NCBI GenBank assembly: GCA_023055425.1
Contig: JALGPY010000009.1
Location: 19,303,775 to 19,367,774, forward strand
Origin: Linanthus parryae
Lineage: Eukaryota; Streptophyta; Magnoliopsida; Ericales; Polemoniaceae
Direction of reading: 5' to 3'
DNA length: 64,000 nucleotides
Part shown: piece by piece, positions 10,640 through 18,906 of the stretch
How positions within the stretch are numbered: position 1 is the stretch's first letter
Layout: every line of letters begins with the position of its first letter
Program-made: the position numbers and the translations under genes
Notes under the pieces: generated by a model
What the model was told of the DNA's origin: nothing
The model's database searches: none
What the model saw: the letters and a program-made list of their open reading frames with translations, nothing else

Positions 10640-11232
10640 GGCGTATATCCTTATTCGGGCGCCCTAGTAAGGATACAGGGCGCCCGAATTAGGGTATAGA
10701 GGCGCCCCCCAGCTGGGAAGCAAGGCAAATTTTTCACCCAGAAGCCCAGGGGCGCATACAGGGGTGCCTAGGCGGTTCCTAGAAGCCCATGTATACGCCC
10801 CTGGGCTTCAGTTTTCACCCAGAAGCCCAGGGGCGCATACAGGGGTGCCTAGGCGGTTCCTAGAAGCCCCTGTATGCGCCCCAGGGCTTCTAGGTGAAAA
10901 ATTTTTCACCCAGAAGCCCAGGGGCGCATAGAGGGGTGCCTAGGCGGTTCCTAGAAGCCCCTTTATGCGCCCCTGGGCTTCTGGGTGAAAAATAATTCAC
11001 CCAGAAGCCCAGGGGCGCATACAGGGGTGCCTAGGCAGTTCCTAGAAGCCCCTGTATGCGCCCCTGGGCTTCTGGGTGAAAAATTTTTCACCCAGAAGCC
11101 CAAGGGCGTATACAGGGGTGCCTAGGCAATTCCTAGAAGCCCCTGTATACGCCCCTGGGCTTCTGGTTGAAAAAATTTCACCCAGAAGCCCAGGGGCGCA
11201 TACAGGGGGGCCTAGGCAGTTCCTAAGCATGA
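10640..11232. repeat. Palindrome array 2 (right arm, between convergent genes)
   Basis: Five full units and one half unit of the same palindrome as array 1, now with centres reading tgcctaggc(g/a)gttcctagaag, i.e. inverted. The inner edge gaattagggtatagaggcgc then cccccagctgggaagcaagg matches 7487-7527 reverse-complemented. The first unit has the shortened arm (cttcagttttcaccc) and the second the cttctaggtg variant, mirroring units 5 and 4 of array 1. The last unit stops at its centre (cctaagcatgagg). It lies between the stop codons of the transposase gene (10394) and the minus-strand gene ending at 11404. Confidence 0.9.
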
Positions 11233-11403
11233 GGTTTTAATAAGTTTTTTTAGGCAGTGCTTGTAATATTTGTTTTAATAATTTGTTTCATTGCTCGAAT
11301 CGGTTGTTTCATTGATCACAAAAAAGCAAATAAACTATAATGACAAAAAAATTTCATTGATCACGTCAATCACAAAAGATGGAATAATCAGTCATGAATA
11401 CAA

Positions 11404-12776
11404 CTACACGTAAGGATACCAAATTGGTTCTCCTGGCGGGTCTATTCTATTGCCATATGTGTCTACAGTGATGAATCTAAAAAAAGTCTTCCATATTGCC
11501 ACCGCATATTCTTTCCTTATAAGCTTCTGGTCCCCTTGGTATGATTGAAACTCTCCTCTAATTGTGGGATCCTCGATGACCTTCTCGATCATGCGCAACA
11601 TATACAACGCACTGCAACTTGGGAGATCACATTGGTGTCTCAGCTCCTTAATCTTCGGCAATTTGAATACCTTAAGGACCTTCGGGAAAAACTTGGCCCG
11701 GTTAGCAACTTGCTCTTCCCCAAACTCCTGCAGCAATCTCAGAAAATTTGTGCACAGTCGAGCCAAGTCCCAATTATTACGCCCCGAAAACTTCATTGGA
11801 TCGTACACCTTCACACAAATCCGTCCCTTCTCGAACACGTCTATGTAAACGAGAATCCAATGTTGAAATCCCTTCACTGGCCGCTTAGTCCTCCAAGGCA
11901 TGAACCACCTCCTCGCAAGCGATCCCTTGGAACCCCTCATAGGCTTGTTACCTCTAAGGTATTCAGAAGTCTTCTTCTTTAGGGTTTCAAAATCATAATC
12001 TACTTGAAAAGCTTTGAACCAATCCTCATCCGTAATAACCGTGTCCGTCCTTGGAGCGCCAAACTTTTTTGAGTAATTAAGCCTCTGGGTATACGTGCAT
12101 TCGTCTACATGTTCCCACCCGAAAAGTTTTCCTACTTCCATTATGTAACGGAAGAATGGCCGAGATCTTTGCTTTATCCCACAATCCAAATATGGGTAAA
12201 GTATATCTTCGTCATTAAGCCAGATGTCAAAACACCGATGCAACTTGGGGTCTTGCTTACACATGTCGGCCACGGAGAATCCAGGCTTCATATGGTTCGC
12301 AAAGATATCGATAGACGGGTTATATAATTTGGCGTACGGCGTCTTCTCCCAAGGGATCTTTGCACGGTTTCGAAGCAGATATCGACCGCCTTCCATTGGT
12401 TGCAGGTAGTCCAATTCATGCACGGGCACCATTTCAGTGTACATAGAGCGAGGGGTCCAGCACTCTTCTTTTTCCTTGTGCTCGCCTACTTCAAAAAATG
12501 GATTCTGCCCGTCCGCAGTGAAGGGGTTAAAACATGTAGCCTATCCCAGCGAGACTGCTCTTCTGGTTCATCCGTCACCCCTTCATCCAACTCTTCATCC
12601 GAGATCTCATCTTGGGCCAACTCTGTTTCCTCGTTTATCCCATCGATGTCGCCGTGAAACTCTATTTCCTCGTTTCCTGATCCATCCTGAAGAATTATGA
12701 AAATTTGTACAGTCGAAAATATAACATCACGAAATTAGAGAAAGCAATGATTCACCGCCAATAGTACCTGTGACAT
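11404..12776 (-). pseudogene. Second ULP1-like protease gene, frameshifted
   Basis: The main frame (12444 down to 11404, 346 codons) ends in a ULP1/C48-like fold: His in GFQHWILVYID, Asp in VKVYDPMKF, and LRHQCDLPSCSALYML where Gln and Cys are expected. The usual DCG around the nucleophile reads SCS, so activity is doubtful. Upstream, a short first exon (ATG at 12776, ending 12768) can splice to 12686, giving an acidic leader rich in Glu and Asp. That frame meets the main frame only through a one-base shift at a run of four A on the plus strand (about 12529-12532), so as written the gene is broken. An assembly error or an unseen intron is possible. It lies 61 bp downstream of the DUF1985-ULP1 gene and could once have shared its transcript. 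Confidence 0.65.
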
Positions 12777-12836
12777 GGAGGGCCCTACTTCCTTGATGCA
12801 GGGAACATCGTGATAAACACTTAACAGCCTATCTTG

Positions 12837-15800
12837 TTAAGTGTCTACCTCGTTGGTGACGGCATCCAAGCACGAGTTTAACTCGTGAGTCCCAATAAAG
12901 TGTGCCACCCAGATTCTGAGGTACCACCCGTTCACTTCGTATTTCACAGAGAAGTTCGGAACGAGTGTTCTGAGGTGCTTCATGAAGAAACACACATAGA
13001 ATCCACAGTCATGCCTACAACAAAAATAATTCACAAATAGATAAGAAAATAATGTAAAAAAATGAATTGCAACTAAAATTAAGTGTAGTTCACAAACCCG
13101 TTATTCTGGTGCGGAATCTCGGACCACACATATTTTGGTTTCCATGTCATTATGTCCTCCTTGTAAGCGACTTTATAATGGGCGCAAAGGCTATCGTGAA
13201 TTAACTTCACTTTATGTTCCACCCGCCTCTCCATATACTCATCGGATGAGTCAAATACGAAAACACCCTTGTGTTCTAAGCTCACCACAAGCAGATAGTA
13301 GTGATGATCCCGGATGCCTATTGGGAGTGCAATCTGAAAAGCAACATAAAATACGAAGTATTAGAATATGATTACAATACGAACTAAAATATGAAGTTAT
13401 TAGAATATGATTACCATGGAGAGCTCAGATATAGAAGCAGGAAGATATTTGTGGTCTAGGTAAAATGGTAACTCTTGATCATATACTCCGAAAATATTTA
13501 TTGGTGCATAACAAATTTTTCGATCATGTTTCTTCTCTTCAGCCGTCAGAATGGCCGTCATGCACATCATCGTCTGCAAGCATTTACAACTTAGAAAATT
13601 GTCGACAAATTACAAAAAAATGCAAGTTAAATAAAAACTTACCGAGTCTGTCATCCACTCATCGCGTGAATACTCGTACGCGTGTGAGCACGTTATCTTG
13701 TCGCCACCACTGATGTTAACCAATACCTTTCTGTAAACAAAAATAAAGTTAAATTACACAAATGATACGATACTAATAAGAGCTAAATAAAAGGAAAATT
13801 GTAAAATATTGATCTCTTACTGGCTAAAAATAGAAAGCCGTCTGGTCTTTTCTTTGGGCGTGGCGGTAGGAGGCTCGACCATGCTCTTAGTGACCCGAGT
13901 GAAGTAGGAATGCCACCAGCACTGGTCGATGCTTGGTTCATCAGGAAATGAAACACTGATCGGTGCAACTGGTAGATCGGGACATTCACTAACAGGTTGT
14001 GCCTCGGCATTAGGCAATTCTGCGCGTTGTTCCTCGGCATGTGAGACTAATGGTGAAGTCTGACCAACGGGTTGTGCCCCTTCTTCCTCGACAGTTTGGA
14101 CCAATGGTGAATCGCGAGCATCGTTAGAATCTTGTGTGCCCATCTGTCTAGTACCACTGGTTTTGTCTGTCAACCCATCTAGCCTCTCCATCAACCCATC
14201 TAGCCTCGCCGTCACATCATCCAGATTCCTCATACACGCATCGATATTCACCTTCAGCTCATTCTTCATTCTCTGAAAAGCCATCTCCTTGTTTGTCATT
14301 CGGGATTTCATCGTTGTCATACCCAAATCCATTCTTGTCATTTGGGACTTCATCGAAGTCAGCATACTGATGATAAGATCCATCCCATCTACCATTTCCT
14401 CAGTCCGGGCTCTCTTTCTTGGTTGTGCCTCCTCAGTTTCCTCGGACACTTCATCAGTCTCCCTTTCGCGATCCTGACGCTTCTTCGACCTTTGCTCGGC
14501 ACCTACTTCCCCACTGGGTGAGGACAGGGGTGCGTTAATCATTCGATCAAAATCCTCCCTAACGCGCTCTTCAGTCATGACATCATGTGGAGCTGCAGCA
14601 GGTGGGCTTGGCAATGGCGTTGGAGCTGCAGCAGGTGGGCTTGGCAATGGCGTTGGAGCTGCAGCAGGTTGCTGACTCTTTTTCTGAGTTTGCCTTTTTC
14701 CCTTGGTTGTCGCCGGCCTTGGCACATCGGCCTCCCCTTCACTTGGCGGTGGCGTTCCACTTGTTCGCTTACTCTTTTTCTGAGTTTGCTTTTTTCCCTG
14801 CTTTTCACTTGTTTTCTTACTCGCACCCAAATTCCTCGTCGTCTTAGTCCTCGACATCTGAAACGGTTGCATCTGAATAGCTGCACCGGAGTAGACAACG
14901 CATCGGCCACCCAACTTACTCGTCAGGTCCGGAAACAATGGAAGATACGGATTAGCTTCCATATGAGCCAAGTACTGAAGCCAGTACCAACTCTGCTCCT
15001 CCGCAGGAGTGGGGTGAAGTGTCGGGCGAACATATGTGATTGACGCCACAAGCCTGGTCACTGATTCATCATCAGCCCTGACCTGTAGAGGATAGTACGC
15101 CGCCACTCTGGGAAGTACCCCTTCGTCCCTGCTAGCCAAGAGGGGTACCATCTGTGGGATTGCTTCGTAGGCCCAAGCCTGCGCGGAGAGACGAATCGCA
15201 GTAAGCATATAACATTTTAGATTTAACTAACAATAAAAAATGCATAACTAACACAATTACCGCAGCAACGAAAGGGAAGGCGGTGAGCGAGTAAGTTGGT
15301 TTGGTAAAGTCGCAATGTTTCATCCCTTTGAGTAAATCGTCAAAGCATTCCATACCCCAATCGTAGGCGTTACAGAACTCAAAGTCATTGCACTTCTGTA
15401 TCACTGCGGCGGGCAGCACATCATGGCCGCCGGTGTTGTGCCATAACCTACCGATTATTGCAGCAACTAATAACTTCACAAATCTTTCCAACGTAGCCGA
15501 GTCCATTTGCTTATCAGGATGTTCGCTATCGAGGCCTTCCAGATAATTCTCCAGTGTAGTACCATTCACTTTCCCGTACACACTCGTGAAATTGGGGCCA
15601 AACACGGTCTGAACAAGGGCATAATCTGCCATCCTCTCGTCGAGCTGCTCATCGTTATGAGACTTAAAGACGTTAAGTCCACTACAGAGAACAAACTCTT
15701 GTAGGGAGAACCGCAGCGGGAAGGTCCCAAAGTTGAACCATATTTCACGGTCATGAGGGTTAGTGTTAATCCGACGCTGGATAAGTAAGTCGAGGAGCGT

Positions 15801-17234
15801 CTTCGAGAACACTTGGTCATATCGATAGGTCAAAAGCCATGCCAAGTTAGGGAGCCGCTCTCGCACTAACGTCCTAACGTCTTCCCGTCTGGTAAGCCTT
15901 GTAAACACTATCCATGACCTCTTCCGCGAACGAAACGTCAACTTATACCTCCTTAATTCGGCTCGATTAGCGGCAGCGGGTAAACGACCAAGTTGGTCCA
16001 AGGAGATCAAATCCTGTCAAATAAACCAATAAGTAGTCAATTATCAATAAGTACTCAGAAAATTAGTCATAACTTTATGAACTAATCACAATTTTCTCAA
16101 GTTCCCAGCACGGGCGCATACAAGCTGAAAACTTGGAAAACAAAACACTGAGTATGCCAAGGGGGGCATACAGGGGCGTCCTGTAAGCCCCCTTGGCTTA
16201 CTCTGTCAAAAAATTCTTCAATTTCTCAGCGGGGGCGCATACCTCATGTTTTGGGGCATACAACGTAGTCTGTATGCGCCCCAGCTGGGAAACAAGGCAA
16301 ATTTTTCACCCACAAGCCCAGGGGCGCATACAGGGGTGCCTAGGCAGTTCCTAGAAGCCCCTGTATGCGCCCCTGGGCTTCTGGGTGAAAAATTTGCCTT
16401 GTTCCCAGCTGGGGCGCATACAGAACATGCTGTATACGCCCCAGCTGGGAAGCAAGGCAAATTTTCACCCAGAAGCCCAGGGGCGCATACAGGGGCTTCT
16501 AGGAACTGCCTAGGCACCCCTGTATGCGCCCCTGGGCTTCTGGGTGTAAAACTTGCCTTGCTTCCCAGCTGGGGCGCATACAGCATGTTCTGTATGCCCC
16601 AGCACATGAAGTATGCGCCCTAGATGTGAAACAAGGAAAATTTTTAACCCAGTTGCCCAGGGGCGCATACAGGGGCGCCTGGTCGGATGCTAGACGCCCC
16701 TGTATGCGCCCCTGGGCAACTGGGTCAAAAATTTTCCTTGTTTCACATCTAGGGCGCATACAACATCTTCTGTATGCCCCAACACACAAAAGTATGCGCC
16801 CCAAGGCGCCCTTCATGATTTTCAGTCAAAATTTATCAAATTGTATACGCCCTATGTGATTAATCAGTCAAAATTGATGTTCTTGTACGCCCAGTGGTTC
16901 ATCAACATGATTTTTACATGAACGTAGTCGTGAAATTTACAGAACAGTTTGATTTCATGAACCAATTTTGCACCAAAAAAGCAACACAATATCAATTTTA
17001 TCTAACCCTAGAACATGAGTTTGATGAATAAAACTTGAAGAGGTGAAAGAAACTCACCTCTTGGGCCACATTGGCCGGTGCAGAGGGAGGAGGCGGTGCC
17101 GGAAGAGCCGCCGCCGCAGCCACTACACCCGTCGGCGCCGGAGAAGAGGACGGGGAAGACACCCCTTGGCCGCCGGAGTTGAGATCTCCAAGCACTTGGT
17201 TCACCGTGTGTGTGGGAGAGGGTTGGGAGTCCAT
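12837..17234 (-). CDS. DUF1985/plant-mobile-domain + ULP1 protease, 7 exons
   Basis: Exons by splice motifs and matching phases: 17234-17058, 16013-15261, 15178-13821, 13730-13643, 13573-13415, 13333-13098, 13014-12837; total 2,949 nt, 982 residues. Residues 1-59 are Ser/Pro/Ala-rich. About 65-340 is a DUF1985 (plant-mobile-like) region with GLNVF and WAYEAIPQM. A linker follows with Lys-rich stretches (KKTQKKSKR-like, possible nuclear signals), a Pro repeat and a Met/Leu heptad coiled coil. The ULP1 domain fills exons 4-7, with the family signature YSRDEWMTDS, His855/856 (DHHYYLLVV), Asp873 (VFVFDS), Gln921 and Cys927 (HDCGFYVC). All catalytic positions are present. Relatives cleave SUMO or SUMO-like tags, but the target here is unknown. 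Intron 1 (about 1 kb) holds palindrome array 3. Such genes are typical passengers of Kaonashi-like MULEs. Confidence 0.85.
16100..16860. repeat. Palindrome array 3 (inside intron 1 of the ULP1 gene)
   Basis: At least four nested palindromes with different stems but the same inner word GGGGCGCATACAGGGG: one built on GAGTATGCCAAGGGGG (about 16150-16202), two on CACCCA(C/G)AAGCCCAGG (about 16308-16391 and 16466-16548), and one on AACCCAGTTGCCCAGG (about 16648-16729). Each outer shoulder (cagctgggaa.caaggcaaa, or catctagggcgc) is mirrored on the other side. Stem changes occur on both arms together. The array sits wholly between 17057 and 16014, the predicted first intron of the protease gene. Confidence 0.85.
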
Positions 17235-17510
17235 GAGAGCGAGAGAGAGAGGAGTGTTGGTGGTCGCCAGAGAGTATGGAGGTGGAGGAAGAAAGTGAAG
17301 AGAGTGAAGAGAGTGTTGATGAAGAAGAAGGAGAAACCGTTGGGTTTCTTTGTTTTAATCGGGAGAGAAGAGAGAGAGGGGAGAGAGGTGAGAGTAAAAG
17401 TAACTTTTTGAATTTTTATTGTTTTTTAATATGAACTGATTTTATTAGTCTAATTAGGTTATTACTTTTTAATTATTTTCTCAAATAAAGGTCAAAATAG
17501 AAGACAAAAA

Positions 17511-17557
17511 GTCTATGGTTAGTTTGCACCAAAAAAGTGATAAATGGTTTTTTTCCC
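17511..17557 (-). repeat. Right terminal inverted repeat of the large MULE
   Basis: Partner of 6280-6326. It is A/T-rich just inside, and the outer ggtttttttccc abuts host sequence aatttcttcgagagag, which is the 5' leader of the F-box gene. The exact last base is uncertain by one or two positions. Confidence 0.55.
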
Positions 17558-17643
17558 AATTTCTTCGAGAGAGCATTTGAATCCCTAAAACCCCAAATTC
17601 GCAGCAGCTGGAAATGCTTCTTTTCTGAAGGAGACGAGCGATT

Positions 17644-18906
17644 ATGGAATCATCCTCTTCAGCAGCTCTTATTATTCGTTCAGCCTCTCCTGAAGAAGAA
17701 GAAGACAGAAATGGACTGAAGAAAGAGTTAGCAGAAGATGATATAATCGAGATCTTCGCGAGACTGCCGGTGAAGTCTCTGTTACGGTTCAGGTCTGTCT
17801 CCAAGTTCTGGTATTCACTAATCATTTCTCCTAATTTCATCGCCTTGCACTCTTCACATAGCCACCGCAAGAACCAAGTCTCCCTTTTGTCATATTCGCC
17901 TAAGAAAAATGTTGCTCCCCGTAATCGCAACGCTGTTGCTAGGCCTCAAAACCCTACCTTCTCTTTTGGAATCGGTGATATCACGGAAAATCTAACATTT
18001 TCCCGTCACGAGGACGGTGTTGAAATCGTGGTTTGTTTCAATGGAGTGGTATGCTTATCTCTCTCAGAACACCCACAGCAGAAATATGCCCTTTGGAACC
18101 CTGCCACTAGACAGCTTAGGAAAATTGGGGATGCTCCAATGGTTGGTCCTATTAGAGGCGATCTGAGGAATATCGAAAAGGGTTGGTATGGCTCTGGATT
18201 TTACTTCGATCCAGTCACAAATGCTTTCAAGATTGCACAGATTAGATTGATTGTTAAAGAAGCAGAAGAAACTAGGGCGCATATCAATTTGTTCTCTACT
18301 GTTACTAATTCATGGACCGAGAAGAATATACCTGTCCCTTATCGGATCAAGACGAGTGGTTCAAGTTACTATAGTACTATTAGAGGCACCTCATGTGTGA
18401 ATGGGTATATGCATTGGGATGTAGCTACCATTCAAGCCAGTAAATCCGGATCAGGAGATAATATATGTTTACACTTTGACCAAGAAGATATGTACATTTT
18501 AAGCTATAACTTCAATGATGAGGTCTTTAAAAGGATTGAGATGCCATCCACGCCCTTCGCTGCTTTCTATCATCTTACTGCCTACAAAGGATCTCTTGCT
18601 GTATTTGGCCATGAGCGGACTGCTTCTCATTGCGCATATGATGAGGTTGACGTGTGGGCGTTGAATGATTGTGGTGGTGCCAATCACTCCTGGTCTAAAC
18701 TACTGACTTGTAAACCATCATTTAAGATTAGATTGGCTCTAGGGTTTTTCAGAAAGGATAACGTTGATTTGATACTCTTATGGAAGGATCAGGACCCTAT
18801 TTCCTACTTTTATGATCTAGAGACTGGGAATACCAAGAAGTTCTGGAAAAAAGACAACGGATGGCATACCTTTCTATACAGTGAGAGCCTTGCAGAACTT
18901 CAATAA
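17644..18906 (+). CDS. F-box protein with FBA-type domain
   Basis: A single-exon frame of 420 residues. Residues about 26-68 are the F-box (DDIIEIFARLPVKSLLRFRSVSK), which binds SKP1 in SCF ubiquitin ligases. The rest is an F-box-associated domain with the usual landmarks CFNGVVCLS, ALWNPATRQLRKI, GFYFDPVTNAFKI, SWTEKN and NGYMHWD, expected to bind the substrate. The length is normal for the family and no lesion was seen. A splice-donor-like cag|gtaaac follows the stop by a few bases, so a 3'-UTR intron is possible. The large MULE ends about 87 bp upstream, within or next to the promoter or leader. The substrate is unknown. Confidence 0.92.
   Translation: MESSSSAALIIRSASPEEEEDRNGLKKELAEDDIIEIFARLPVKSLLRFRSVSKFWYSLIISPNFIALHSSHSHRKNQVSLLSYSPKKNVAPRNRNAVARPQNPTFSFGIGDITENLTFSRHEDGVEIVVCFNGVVCLSLSEHPQQKYALWNPATRQLRKIGDAPMVGPIRGDLRNIEKGWYGSGFYFDPVTNAFKIAQIRLIVKEAEETRAHINLFSTVTNSWTEKNIPVPYRIKTSGSSYYSTIRGTSCVNGYMHWDVATIQASKSGSGDNICLHFDQEDMYILSYNFNDEVFKRIEMPSTPFAAFYHLTAYKGSLAVFGHERTASHCAYDEVDVWALNDCGGANHSWSKLLTCKPSFKIRLALGFFRKDNVDLILLWKDQDPISYFYDLETGNTKKFWKKDNGWHTFLYSESLAELQ

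Larger units (their letters stand above)
6280..17557. mobile_element. Large Kaonashi-like MULE with MURA and ULP1 genes
   Basis: About 11.3 kb bounded by imperfect terminal inverted repeats of roughly 46 bp (left GGTAAAAAACCAATATGCACC; right, reverse-complemented, GGGAAAAAAACCATTTATCAC; both run on to CTAACCAT or TTAACCAT). Inside are a plus-strand MURA transposase gene and two minus-strand genes with ULP1-type protease domains, one fused to a DUF1985 domain. MULEs carrying ULP1-like genes are known as Kaonashi-type in Arabidopsis and occur in other plants, so classification follows from gene content. Three palindrome arrays separate the genes. No 9-bp target duplication was clear (flanks gggaatttt and aatttcttc), so the exact ends are tentative. 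Confidence 0.7.

Noticed and set aside
14575..15043. Frames of 86-152 codons on both strands overlapping the ULP1 gene linker
   Set aside because: Low-complexity shadows of the Pro/Ala and Lys-rich linker in exon 3.
16218..16859. Open frames of 105-129 codons on both strands in palindrome array 3, and similar ones at 6928-7535
   Set aside because: They arise because the palindromic units lack stops in several frames; the same peptide appears on both strands and no domain exists.
6271..17566. 9-bp target-site duplication for the large MULE
   Set aside because: Flanks gggaatttt and aatttcttc (or cccaatttc) match too poorly; element ends remain tentative.
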